NCBI RefSeq assembly: GCF_900113015.1
Contig: NZ_FONV01000003.1
Coordinates: 124,001-188,000, forward strand
DNA length: 64,000 nt
Source: Actinoplanes philippinensis
GTDB lineage: Bacteria; Actinomycetota; Actinomycetes; Mycobacteriales; Micromonosporaceae
Reading direction: 5' to 3'
Position numbers and translations under genes: made by a program. The notes below the pieces were generated by a model that was not told the origin of the DNA, ran no database searches, and saw nothing but the letters and a program-made list of their open reading frames with translations. This document shows, one piece after another, positions 44,485 through 52,640 of this stretch (within the stretch, counting starts at the first letter, position 1; the number at the start of each line of letters is the position of its first letter).

Positions 44485-45518
44485 CGCTGACGGTGAACCG
44501 TCTCGTAGGCCAGGGCGGTCAGCGCCGCCTCCACCTCGGCCGGGATCCCCGCCCCGGCCAGCGCCGACAGCGCCGCACCCACCCGCAGGTCGATCAGCCG
44601 CTCCACCCCGTCCAGGGCGCCGGTGTCGATGATGATCCGGCGCAGCTCGGCCGCCCCGTCGGCGTCCAGATCCGCCCTGCCCAGCAGCTCCCGGATCCGG
44701 GCCGCCTGGCGGAAGTCGGCCGCCTCCCGGGCCAGCGCCATCATCACCGTGCGCTTGCCCTCACGCAGATCGTCGACCACCGACTTGCCGGTCACCGCCG
44801 GATCGCCGAAGACCCCGAGCACGTCGTCGCGCAACTGGAACGCGTCCCCGAGCGGATCGCCGAAGGCCGCGTAGGTCTCCAGCAGCTTGTCGTCGGCGCC
44901 GGCCAGGGCCGCCCCGATCTGCAACGGCCGGGTCACCGTGTACCGGGCCGACTTGAGCCGGATGACGGTCAGCGCGCTGGCCGCCGAGCCGTCGCCGACC
45001 CCGGAGACCAGATCCAGGTACTGGCCGGCGATCACCTCGGTCCGCATCGCGCCGAACATCGCGTACCCGCGGCTGATCTGCTCGTCGCTGAGCCCGCAGT
45101 CGTGGAACATCTGGTCCGCCCAGGCCGCGCAGAGGTCGCCGCAGAGCAGGGCGGTGTTGCGTCCGTACCGGGCCGGGTCGCCCCGCCACGCGGACCGGGC
45201 GTGCAGCTCGGCGAAGAGCGCGTGCACCGACGGCTCGCCGCGGCGGCGGTCGCTGCCGTCCATGATGTCGTCGTGGATCAGCGCGAACGCGTGGAAGATC
45301 TCCAGCGCGGCGGCGGCCGTGACGATGCCCGGCCCGTCCTCGCCGCCCGCGCTGCGCCACCCCCAGTAGCAGAACATCGGCCGCAGCCGTTTGCCGCCCG
45401 CCAGCACGAACCGCTGGATCGTGCTGAACAGCCCGCGCGGCGCACCCTCCGGCCATTGTGGACCCTGACCGGTGAGGAAATCGGTGAGCCGGGCGTCGAA
45501 GCGGGCCCGCAACGTCAC
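44481..45518 (-). CDS. Polyprenyl diphosphate synthase (trans-isoprenyl type)
   Basis: A 345-residue cytoplasmic prenyltransferase. The first Asp-rich motif DDIMDGSDRRRG lies near residue 93 and the second, QLRDDVLGVFGDP, near 219. GGKRLRPMFCYWGW near 46-59 provides the Lys/Arg pair for diphosphate binding. It makes all-trans geranyl-, farnesyl- or geranylgeranyl-type diphosphates; bulky residues before the first motif (FHAFALIHDD) favour C15-C20 products, which is inference. The GTG at 45518 has GAGGG upstream. A GTG at 45533 overlaps the previous stop (GTGA). Its place in the ebo-type operon suggests that it supplies the prenyl donor for the UbiA protein. Confidence 0.93.
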   Translation of the reverse strand: MTLRARFDARLTDFLTGQGPQWPEGAPRGLFSTIQRFVLAGGKRLRPMFCYWGWRSAGGEDGPGIVTAAAALEIFHAFALIHDDIMDGSDRRRGEPSVHALFAELHARSAWRGDPARYGRNTALLCGDLCAAWADQMFHDCGLSDEQISRGYAMFGAMRTEVIAGQYLDLVSGVGDGSAASALTVIRLKSARYTVTRPLQIGAALAGADDKLLETYAAFGDPLGDAFQLRDDVLGVFGDPAVTGKSVVDDLREGKRTVMMALAREAADFRQAARIRELLGRADLDADGAAELRRIIIDTGALDGVERLIDLRVGAALSALAGAGIPAEVEAALTALAYETVHRQR

Positions 45519-45529
45519 GGCGCCCACCC

Positions 45530-46876
45530 TCACCGGCCGGCCAGGCGCAGCAGCAGGCTCTTCACCTCGGTCGCGGCGATCCGGTCCGCCGTCACCGACG
45601 GGTCGGTGCAGAGCAGCACCGGGGCGTCGGCGGCGCTGTCCGGCAGACGGCCGTGCGAGCCGCGGACCGCCCGGGCGCCGGCGTCCAGGCCGACCACCTG
45701 CATCAGATAGCGCATGCCGAGCTTCTTGCGGGCCAGCGCCACCGCGGCCCGGCGCTTCGCGGCGCCCGGATCGGCCGGGTCGAAGAACAGCTCGGCCGGG
45801 TCGTAGCCGGGCTTGCGGTGGATGTCCACCAGACGCGCGAAGTCCGGGGCGCGGTCGTCGTCGAGCCAGTAGTAGTAGGTGAACCAGGCGTCCGGCTCGG
45901 CGACCAGCACCAGCTCGCCGGACCGCTCGTGGCCGAGGCCGTCGTGCACCTCGGCGACCCCGTCCAGATCGGCGAGCAGCGCCGCGACCTTCGGGACGTC
46001 GGCCTGGTCCCGCACGTACACGTGGGCCACCTGGTGGTCGGCGACGGCGAACGCCCGGGACGTCCAGGGATCCAGATACTCCATGCCGGCCTGCGTGTAT
46101 ACCCGCAGCAGCCCGTGCTCGCGCAGCAGCCGGTTCACGTCGACCGGCCGCCGGACCGGGGTGATCCCGTACTCCGACAGCGCCACGATCGTCGCCCCGC
46201 GGGCCGTCGCCGCGTCCAGCAGCGGGCCGAGCACCGCGTCCAGCTCGGCCGCCGCGGCCGCCGCGCGCGGATCGTCCGGGCCGTACCGCTGCAGGTCGTA
46301 GTCGAGGTGCGGGACGTAGACCAGGGTCAGATCGGGGTCGTGGGCGGCCATCACCCGAACCGCGGCCTCGCAGATCCACCGCGACGACGCCAGGCCGGCG
46401 CCCGGTCCCCAGTACGAGAAGAGCGGGAACGTGCCGAGCGCCGCCGTCAGGTCGTCGTGCAGCTCCGGCGGATCGGTGTAGCAGTCCGGATCCTTGCGCC
46501 CGTCGGCGTGGTAGATCGGGCGTGGCGTGACCGTCCAGTTGACGTCGGCGCCCATGGCGTACCACCAGCAGATGTTGGCGACCGTGTATCCCGGGTCGCT
46601 GCGGCGGGCGGCCTGCCAGATCTTCTCCCCGCCGACCAGGGCGTTGTGCTGCCGCCAAAGGAACACCTCGCCCAGGTCCCGGAAATACCAGCCGTTGCCG
46701 ACGATGCCGTGCCCGGCCGGGGTCTCCCCGGTCAGCAGAGTGGCCTGCACGCTGCAGGTGACGGCCGGCAGCACCGGGTCGAGGCGGGCGGCCGGGCCGA
46801 TCGCCCGCAGCCGGGGCATGTGCTCCAGCAGGCGCGGGGTCAGGCCCACCACGTCGAGGACCACGAGTTTCGTCAT
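45530..46876 (-). CDS. Alkaline-phosphatase/nucleotide-pyrophosphatase family protein (EboF-like)
   Basis: A 448-residue cytoplasmic member of the alkaline phosphatase superfamily. The metal and nucleophile site shows VVLDVVGLTP at the start and PAVTCSVQATLLTGETPAGHG near 38-58, whose Thr is the likely nucleophile. VYVPHLDYDLQRYG near 200, LSEYGI near 246 and KLGMRYLMQVVG late in the chain complete the metal ligands. The ebo gene set includes such a phosphodiesterase/phosphatase (EboF). ATGA overlap with EboE upstream. It may remove phosphate from a cyclitol or prenyl phosphate intermediate; this is inference. Confidence 0.87.
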   Translation of the reverse strand: MTKLVVLDVVGLTPRLLEHMPRLRAIGPAARLDPVLPAVTCSVQATLLTGETPAGHGIVGNGWYFRDLGEVFLWRQHNALVGGEKIWQAARRSDPGYTVANICWWYAMGADVNWTVTPRPIYHADGRKDPDCYTDPPELHDDLTAALGTFPLFSYWGPGAGLASSRWICEAAVRVMAAHDPDLTLVYVPHLDYDLQRYGPDDPRAAAAAAELDAVLGPLLDAATARGATIVALSEYGITPVRRPVDVNRLLREHGLLRVYTQAGMEYLDPWTSRAFAVADHQVAHVYVRDQADVPKVAALLADLDGVAEVHDGLGHERSGELVLVAEPDAWFTYYYWLDDDRAPDFARLVDIHRKPGYDPAELFFDPADPGAAKRRAAVALARKKLGMRYLMQVVGLDAGARAVRGSHGRLPDSAADAPVLLCTDPSVTADRIAATEVKSLLLRLAGR

Positions 46877-47988
46877 GATGCGCCTCCGGTCAGCTGGTCG
46901 CGGGTCCAGGCGAGCTCACCGGCGATGCCGTCGGCCAGCCCGGCCGGTGAGGTGGGCCGCTGCCCGGCCGGCAGGACGTCCCAGGTGTAGGTCTCCACGT
47001 CGAAGTGGTCGCAGTCGGCCACCGCCAGAGCCGCACGCAGCAGCGGCGTGGTGGCGGTCAGCGGCGGCGCCGGTGGCGCGTGCAGCGGGACGTGGAAGTG
47101 GATGCGCCACGGGCCGGGCGGGTTCTCGGCCAGGGCCAGGTCCAGGTCGTCGCAGGCGTGCCCGGCGGCGCTGCGGGTCTGGTGCAGGAACCGGGGCTCC
47201 GCATACTGCTCCAGCACCGGCCGGGCCGCGACCGGATCGGCGACCTCCAGGGCGGCCGACACCTGCACCTTCACGATCGGGATCCCGGCCGTGGCCAGCC
47301 GCTGCACGGCCTCCGCCGGGTCCTCCCACGCGCAGGCCAGGTGGGCCAGGTCGAGGCAGACGCCGAGCCGGTCGGTGTCGGCCCCGGCGAGCATGTCCAC
47401 GGCCTGCGCGGTGGTCTCGGCGACACAGCCCGGCTCCGGCTCGAACGCGACCCGCACCACCCGGCCGGTCTGCCAGGCGATCTCGGCCAGCCCCTCGGCG
47501 AGCCGGTCGAGCATGTGCCGGGCGGCGTCGCGCTGCGCGGGCGGCCACGGTTCCCGCCAGGCCAGCGGCAGCGTCGACACCGAGCCGCGGTCGGCGTCGG
47601 CGGGCAGCAGGTCGACCAGGATGCGGGCCAGGTCCAGGGTGTAGTCGAGACGGGCGGTGGTGGTCCAGTCCGGCTGGTAGACGGCGTGTTTGACGACCGG
47701 GGCCTGGAACGCCTCGTACGGGAACCCGTTGAGCGTCACCACCTCCAGGCCACGCGCGTCCAGCTCCCGGCGCAGCAGCCGGCGCGCCTCCCCGTCGTCG
47801 GCCAGGGCGGCGGCGACCGGCGCGGCCAGCCACAGGCCGAGGCCGAGCACGCCGGCGTCCAGACGCTCGCGGACCGGTACGGCGTACGTGTCCAGCTGCC
47901 CGATGATCCCCGGCAGGTCCTCGGCCGGGTGCACGTTCGTGCAGTAGCTCAGGTGCACGGTCCGGCCGTCGGTACGGCGTACCCGCAT
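46873..47988 (-). CDS. eboE: Metabolite traffic protein EboE (TIM barrel)
   Basis: A 371-residue TIM-barrel protein of the xylose-isomerase-like superfamily in the EboE subgroup. The opening VHLSYCTNVHPAEDLPGI is characteristic of EboE. Also present are LNGFPYEAFQAPVVKHAVY near 96, VAFEPEPGCVAETT near 190 and GVCLDLAHLACAW near 216. In cyanobacteria ebo genes are needed to deliver a scytonemin precursor to the periplasm, hence the family name; the biochemical role is not known. The start overlaps the EboB stop by one base (TGATG), and its stop overlaps the phosphatase start by ATGA. Confidence 0.9.
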   Translation of the reverse strand: MRVRRTDGRTVHLSYCTNVHPAEDLPGIIGQLDTYAVPVRERLDAGVLGLGLWLAAPVAAALADDGEARRLLRRELDARGLEVVTLNGFPYEAFQAPVVKHAVYQPDWTTTARLDYTLDLARILVDLLPADADRGSVSTLPLAWREPWPPAQRDAARHMLDRLAEGLAEIAWQTGRVVRVAFEPEPGCVAETTAQAVDMLAGADTDRLGVCLDLAHLACAWEDPAEAVQRLATAGIPIVKVQVSAALEVADPVAARPVLEQYAEPRFLHQTRSAAGHACDDLDLALAENPPGPWRIHFHVPLHAPPAPPLTATTPLLRAALAVADCDHFDVETYTWDVLPAGQRPTSPAGLADGIAGELAWTRDQLTGGAS

Positions 47989-48839
47989 CAGCTGCCCCCT
48001 CGCAGGATCGAGCTGCCCTCGAAGAGCGGCCCGGTGCCGGCGACGTCGCTGAGGTCGAGCCGCCCCGACTGCCCGTAGAACTCCACCGGGTTGCGCCACA
48101 GCACCCGGTCCACGTCGTCCTCGCTGAACCCGGCCGCGAGCATCGCCTCCCCGGTCCGCACGGTGAGCAGCGGATCCGACTTCCCCCAGTCGGCCGCCGA
48201 GTTGACCAGCACCCGGTCCAGGCCGTGCTCGCGCAGGATCTCCACCATCCGCGGCGGCGACATCTTGGTGTCCGGGTAGATCGAGAACCCCATCCAGCAG
48301 CCCGACTCGTGCACCGCCGCGACGGTCACCTCGTTGAGGTGGTCGACGACCACCCGGCCCGGGTCGATGCCGCTCTCCCGCACCACGTCGAGGGTCCGTT
48401 TCACCCCGTGCGCCTTGTCCCGGTGCGGGGTGTGCACCAGCGCCGGCAGCTCGTGCTCGACGGCCAGGGCCAGCTGCCGGGTGAACGCGTCGTCCTCCTC
48501 CGGCGTCATCGAGTCGTAGCCGATCTCGCCGACCGCCACCACCGAGTCCTTGTCCAGATACCGCGGCACCAGGTCGAGCACCGGCCGGCAGCGCGGATCG
48601 TTCGCCTCCTTCGGGTTGAGCGCGATGGTGGCGTGGTGGCGGATGCCGAACTGGGCGGCCCGGAACGGCTCCCAGCCGACCAGCGAGTCGAAGTAGTCGG
48701 CGAACGAACCCGGATTGGTCCGCGGCTGCCCCAGCCAGAAGGCCGGTTCGACGACGGCGCGGACACCGGCCGCGGCCATCCGCTCGTAGTCGTCGGTGGT
48801 GCGTGAGGTCATGTGGATATGCGGGTCGAGGATGCGCAC
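47988..48839 (-). CDS. eboB: TatD-family metal-dependent hydrolase (EboB)
   Basis: A 283-residue amidohydrolase-fold protein. The HxH motif is in LDPHIHMT near residues 4-11, VGEIGYDSM near 105 gives the Glu, LVHTPHRDK near 136 and VVDHLNEVT near 170 the His residues, and NSAADWGKSDP near 223 the Asp. TatD proteins are metal-dependent deoxyribonucleases or phosphodiesterases, but the EboB subgroup is defined by its ebo context. It shares one base with EboE and is 16 bases from EboA. Confidence 0.88.
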   Translation of the reverse strand: MRILDPHIHMTSRTTDDYERMAAAGVRAVVEPAFWLGQPRTNPGSFADYFDSLVGWEPFRAAQFGIRHHATIALNPKEANDPRCRPVLDLVPRYLDKDSVVAVGEIGYDSMTPEEDDAFTRQLALAVEHELPALVHTPHRDKAHGVKRTLDVVRESGIDPGRVVVDHLNEVTVAAVHESGCWMGFSIYPDTKMSPPRMVEILREHGLDRVLVNSAADWGKSDPLLTVRTGEAMLAAGFSEDDVDRVLWRNPVEFYGQSGRLDLSDVAGTGPLFEGSSILRGGS

Positions 48840-48855
48840 GGGACCTCCAGGGCGA

Positions 48856-49377
48856 TCAGGGGATAGGGTCGAGCAGGCGGAGCGCGTCCGGGGGCAGCCG
48901 CCGCCCGGCCGCCTCGCGCTCCGCGCGGAGAGCGGCGAGCATCTCCGTCAACTCACGGTCGGCGCGGTCGTCCAGGTCGGCGACCTCGCTCAGGGGTACG
49001 GCCAGAAAGACGCACTTGAGCACGGCGTGCCGCCACGCGTGCTGGTCGAGGCGCCGGGCGTACGGGCCGAGCGCCGCCGCGAGCAGCCGGGTGTCGTTGG
49101 TGCGGATCGCGTCGTGCAGCAGCGGGACGGCCTCGTCGCCGATCGGCAGCTCGGGCAGCGCGGTGAGCACGGCCAGTTTCTCGCCCGCGTCGCCGTGCCG
49201 GTACAGGTCGTCGAGCCAGTGCGGCAGGACCTCGGCCGGCAGCGCGAGCAGCAGCTTCGTCCGGGCCGCGACCGGATCGTCGCAGTGCCGGCCGGCCGAG
49301 GCGAACGACCGCACGATGGTGGATGGGTCGGTGCCGGCTCGCCCGACGGCGTCGGTGAGCCACACGTTCTGTTCCAT
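48856..49377 (-). CDS. eboA: EboA-domain protein
   Basis: A 173-residue all-helical cytoplasmic protein. The composition and motifs, such as LPAEVLPHWLDDLYRHGDAGEKLAVLTALPEL written here in parts (HWLDDLYRHGDAGEKLAVL, LHDAIRTNDTRLLAAAL, HAVLKCVFLAVPL), match the EboA domain. No catalytic motif is visible. EboA is a small partner protein of unknown role and is the marker gene of the cluster. It is 11 bases from the TIM-barrel gene and 16 from EboB. Confidence 0.88.
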   Translation of the reverse strand: MEQNVWLTDAVGRAGTDPSTIVRSFASAGRHCDDPVAARTKLLLALPAEVLPHWLDDLYRHGDAGEKLAVLTALPELPIGDEAVPLLHDAIRTNDTRLLAAALGPYARRLDQHAWRHAVLKCVFLAVPLSEVADLDDRADRELTEMLAALRAEREAAGRRLPPDALRLLDPIP

Positions 49378-49388
49378 GACGCCTCCGG

Positions 49389-50279
49389 TTATTTCTGGGC
49401 GGCTCGCAGGAACTCCAGGGACTGCGCCGCCACGGCCGGGGCGGCGTGCGAGTGGCGGGGCAGCTCGACGGCGACGAGCCCGGTGTATCCGGCGGCGGAC
49501 AGGGCGGCCAGCACCGGCGGGAAGTCGATCTCCCCGGTGCCGAACTCGAGGTGCTCGTGCGTACCCCGCCGCATGTCGTCGATCTGCACGTTGACCAGGT
49601 GCCCGGCGACCGCGGTGACGCAGTCGGGCACCGGATCGGGCTCCAGGCAGCGGCAGTGCCCGATGTCCAGGGTGATGCCGAACCCGGCCGGCGCGCCGAG
49701 GGCGGCGTGCAGTCTGCGCCAGGCGGCGATGTCGGGGACGAGCATGCCCGGCTCCGGCTCGAAGCCCAGCGTGACGCCCCTCTGCCCGGCCTTCTCCACG
49801 GTCCGGGCACAGCCGTCGACGAGCCGGTCCCAGGCGGTGGTGTCGTCGACGTCGGCGGGCCGGACGCCGGCCCAGAACGACACCGCCTCGGCGCCCAGGT
49901 CGGCGCCGATGTCGACGGCTCGCCGCAGGAAGTCGAGCCGCAGTTCACGGCCCTCCTCGAGGAGGGTCGGCGAGTGTTTGCGCCACGGGTCGAGCAGGTA
50001 GCGGGCCCCGGTCTCGATCACCACGCCGAGTCCCAGCCGCTGCAGCCGGTCCGCCACCGCGGCCACCCGGCGGGGCAGCTCCGGCGCGAACGGGTCGAGA
50101 TGGTCGGTGTCGAGGGTGAGCGCCACCCCCTGGTAGCCGAGGTCGGCGATCACCGCGAGCGCGTCGTCGAGCCGATGGTTGGCGAACCCGTTGGTGCCGT
50201 AGCCGAACCGCAGCCCGGTGATCCCGGGCTCGACCGGGACCGGCTCGGGCGCCCGGTCCGGCTCTCCCACCGGGATCAT
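49389..50279 (-). CDS. Sugar phosphate isomerase/epimerase (TIM barrel) in the ebo operon
   Basis: A 296-residue AP_endonuc_2-type TIM barrel. It begins after a short Pro-rich tail with LRFGYGTNGFANHRLDDAL near residue 24. VALTLDTDHLDPFAP near 51, LGFEPEPGMLVPDI near 160, GFGITLDIGHCRCLE near 182 and VNVQIDDMRRGTHEHLEFG near 209 carry the metal-binding acidic and His residues. It overlaps EboC by ATGA. It could epimerise or isomerise the cyclitol or sugar made by the synthase at 51115; no direct evidence exists. Confidence 0.87.
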   Translation of the reverse strand: MIPVGEPDRAPEPVPVEPGITGLRFGYGTNGFANHRLDDALAVIADLGYQGVALTLDTDHLDPFAPELPRRVAAVADRLQRLGLGVVIETGARYLLDPWRKHSPTLLEEGRELRLDFLRRAVDIGADLGAEAVSFWAGVRPADVDDTTAWDRLVDGCARTVEKAGQRGVTLGFEPEPGMLVPDIAAWRRLHAALGAPAGFGITLDIGHCRCLEPDPVPDCVTAVAGHLVNVQIDDMRRGTHEHLEFGTGEIDFPPVLAALSAAGYTGLVAVELPRHSHAAPAVAAQSLEFLRAAQK

Positions 50280-51118
50280 GTCGGACTCACCACCCTGGCC
50301 AGACGTTTGGCGACGACCGCGGCCCCCGCCACCGCGACGCCCGCCGCGGGGGACCCGGCCCGGGCGGTCAGAGCGCCCTGCAGGGCCGGGAACGCGGTGA
50401 TCCCGGCGGCCACCGCGTTCTGCAGCGCGGCCGCGTCCGGGCGCTCCCGGGCCAGGTGCTGGGCGGCGCCGAAGCGGGCGGCGTACCAGGCGGAGAGCAG
50501 CCCGGCCGCCGGAACCCGCCGGGACGCGGCGACACCGGCGACGACCGCGGTGCCGGCGAGGGTCACCGAGGGCAGCGCGGCATCGGCGCCGGTCGTCTCC
50601 CGGCGGGACAACACCGTGAGGAGGTACGTGTGAGCCGCCACCGTGAGAGCCGCGGGCACCGCCGCCCGATGCCGCCCGTGACCGACGCCGAGCAGCACGT
50701 CGAGGCCACGGCAGGCCGCCATCACGGCCGGTCCCGCCACGGTGTTCTTGGCTGCCAGGTCGTAGGCCCAGACCGCCCCGGCCAGTGGCGCCGCCACGGC
50801 GAGCGCCCGCCTGCCACCGGCCGCCGCCGCCAGGGCGAGCCCCGCGCCGGTCAGGCCCGCGGCGATGCCCAGGGCGGTGCCGGGCCGCACCCTCCCGGAC
50901 GGGATGGGCCGTCCCGGGCGCTCGACGGCGTCGATGTGCCGGTCGGCCCAGTCGTTGGCGGCCATCCCGGCCCAGTAGAGGCAGACCGACGCCCCGGCCA
51001 GGCCCAGCGTCCGTGGCCGCAGCGTGCCGGCGGCCGCTGCCCCGGCGACGACGTCACCGGGGACGGACAGGGCGGCCGGCGCACGCACCAGCCGGGCGAT
51101 GTCCCGCCAGCTCGTCAT
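50276..51118 (-). CDS. eboC: UbiA-family prenyltransferase-like protein EboC
   Basis: A 280-residue integral membrane protein with about eight helices. The first Asp-rich motif NDWADRHID near residues 55-63 is intact (NDxxDxxxD), so prenyl diphosphate binding is expected. The second is degenerate (YDLAAKNTV near 119). ERPGRPIPSGRV near 66-77 is the characteristic UbiA loop. It matches the EboC subgroup. The ATG overlaps the synthase stop by ATGA. With the polyprenyl synthase at the other end of the operon it could attach a prenyl chain to a cyclitol or sugar phosphate, as related UbiA proteins do with phosphoribose or glycerol phosphates. Confidence 0.9.
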   Translation of the reverse strand: MTSWRDIARLVRAPAALSVPGDVVAGAAAAGTLRPRTLGLAGASVCLYWAGMAANDWADRHIDAVERPGRPIPSGRVRPGTALGIAAGLTGAGLALAAAAGGRRALAVAAPLAGAVWAYDLAAKNTVAGPAVMAACRGLDVLLGVGHGRHRAAVPAALTVAAHTYLLTVLSRRETTGADAALPSVTLAGTAVVAGVAASRRVPAAGLLSAWYAARFGAAQHLARERPDAAALQNAVAAGITAFPALQGALTARAGSPAAGVAVAGAAVVAKRLARVVSPT

Positions 51119-52431
51119 GCCGCGGCTTCCGGCTTCTCGGCCGACGTTTCCGGCTTCCCGGCCGCCGCCCCCGGACTCCCGGCCGCCGCCCCCGGACTCC
51201 CGGCCGCCGCCCCCGGACTCCCGGCCGCCGCCCCCGGACTCCCGGCCACCGCCCCCGGACTCCCGGCCACCGCCCCCGGACTCCCGGCCGCCGCCTCCGG
51301 AGCGAGGCCGGCGGCGAAGTCGACCAGCAACCGCCACTGGTCGGCGAGGCCGTGCGGGACGTCGCCGAGCGGGTCCTTGAAGAAGAACGCCAGCTCGGTC
51401 AGCGGCCCCGACCGTCCGGCGGCGTGCGCGGCGGCGGTCAGTCGCGCGAGGTCGAGCACGAGCGGCGCGGCGAGCGCGGAGTCGCAGCCGTGCCAGGTGA
51501 ACTCCAGGCGCATCCGGGTGCCGAGGAACCCGGCGAACGTGACCAGGTCCCAGGCGGTCTTGAAGTTGCCGATGTCCTCGACGTACTCGATCCGTACCGT
51601 GCCCTGCGGCTGCCCGCCGAGGGTCTCCTGCAGCACCCGCTGTTTGCTGGCGCTCTTGGCGCTGTTGGCGGCCGGGTCGGCCAGGTTCGCGCCGTCGCCA
51701 CCGCCGAGCAGGTTGAACCCGGACCAGGTGCGCACGTCCAGGTGCCGCTGGGCGAACATCGGCGCGAGCACCGACTTGAGCAGGGTCTCGCCGGTCTTGC
51801 CGTCACGTCCGGCATACGGCAGGCGCTGCCGTTCGGCGAGTTCGGCCAGGGCCGGCAGCCGGGCGCCGGTGGACGGGGTGAAGTCGACGTAGGGGCAGCC
51901 CGCGCGCAGGGCGGCGTAGGCGTGCAGGGCGCTGGACGGCAGCACCGGCCGGTCCTGCTGCAGGGCTGCCTCCAGCAGGGCGAGGCTCGCGTGGGCCGGA
52001 TCGTCGCCGGGGACCGGCTCGGTGGAGGCGACGTTGATCACCACGACCCGGTCGAGGTGGTGGCGTTCCCGGAACTCCACCAGGTCGGCGACGATCAGCC
52101 CGGCGGTCGCCGCCTGGGTGGCGGCGTGCGGCAGCGGCCGGATGTCGGCGTCCACTGCGGCCAGCTCGGCGTGCACGGCGGCCACCAGCGACGCCGGGAC
52201 CACCCCGGCGTCGGCGAGGGCCTCGGCCTTCTTGGCCAGCGGCACCGCCGACGGGTCGTGCCCGCCGAAGACGAGGTCGCCGAGCCCGGGCAGGGCGTCG
52301 TTGCGCAGCTCGGGCAGTTCGGTGACGCAGCCGGTCGGCGCGGCCAGACCGGCGCGCAGGGCGAGAGCTCCGACGATGCTGGTGACCGCGACACTGCCGC
52401 GGCCCCCGACCAGCCAGACACCCAGGGACAT
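51115..52431 (-). CDS. Inositol-3-phosphate synthase, archaeal/eukaryotic-like type
   Basis: A 438-residue cytoplasmic NAD-dependent sugar-phosphate cyclase that turns glucose 6-phosphate into inositol phosphate. The NAD site is WLVGGRGSVAVTSIVG at residues 6-21; VVINVASTEP near 121, SGFNLLGGGDGANL near 239 and WHGCDSALAAPLVLDLARL near 329 are MIPS signatures. It differs from the shorter mycobacterial Ino1 type. The last 55 residues are an extension of GSPGAVA/GSPGAAA heptads outside the fold. GGAGGAG precedes the ATG. It leads the ebo-type operon in the position where other ebo clusters have the cyclase EboD. Confidence 0.88.
   Translation of the reverse strand: MSLGVWLVGGRGSVAVTSIVGALALRAGLAAPTGCVTELPELRNDALPGLGDLVFGGHDPSAVPLAKKAEALADAGVVPASLVAAVHAELAAVDADIRPLPHAATQAATAGLIVADLVEFRERHHLDRVVVINVASTEPVPGDDPAHASLALLEAALQQDRPVLPSSALHAYAALRAGCPYVDFTPSTGARLPALAELAERQRLPYAGRDGKTGETLLKSVLAPMFAQRHLDVRTWSGFNLLGGGDGANLADPAANSAKSASKQRVLQETLGGQPQGTVRIEYVEDIGNFKTAWDLVTFAGFLGTRMRLEFTWHGCDSALAAPLVLDLARLTAAAHAAGRSGPLTELAFFFKDPLGDVPHGLADQWRLLVDFAAGLAPEAAAGSPGAVAGSPGAVAGSPGAAAGSPGAAAGSPGAAAGSPGAAAGKPETSAEKPEAAA
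51171..51296. repeat. Six 21-bp in-frame repeats at the end of the inositol-phosphate synthase gene
   Basis: Six tandem copies of CCGGACTCCCGGCCGCCGCCC (one or two base changes between copies) encode GSPGAAA/GSPGAVA heptads. The array is 56 bases before the stop codon, which overlaps the EboC start. Confidence 0.92.
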
Positions 52432-52461
52432 GACTCCTCCGATTCGTTGGCGGCACTGGCG

Positions 52462-52500
52462 GGCAGGCGGAGCCGGTGCGGCGTTCCGGCTCCGCCTGCC
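52462..52500 (-). terminator. Strong hairpin between the Gfo/Idh/MocA gene and the ebo operon
   Basis: GGCAGGCGGAGCCGG and its exact complement form a 15-bp stem around a 9-nt loop. It ends the upstream sugar-uptake operon and lies only 31 bases before the ATG at 52431. The ebo promoter must therefore overlap the hairpin or lie upstream of it. Confidence 0.75.
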
Positions 52501-52640
52501 GGTCATCGGGCCACCCGGGCGGGGTACGGGAATCCCGTCCGCACCTCGCCGGGTGGCGGTCCCCTCCGCGCCGCCCGTCCGGACACGGGGCGCACCGTGG
52601 CCGGACCCTCGCGGGCGGCGGGGAGGTCATGCGGCAGTGG

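Noticed and set aside
41395..44490. Plus-strand frame of more than 1000 codons
   Set aside because: It covers the sense-supported TIM-barrel and ThuA-DUF1080-lectin genes and an intergenic hairpin; Val/Arg/Gly-rich with no recognisable domain.
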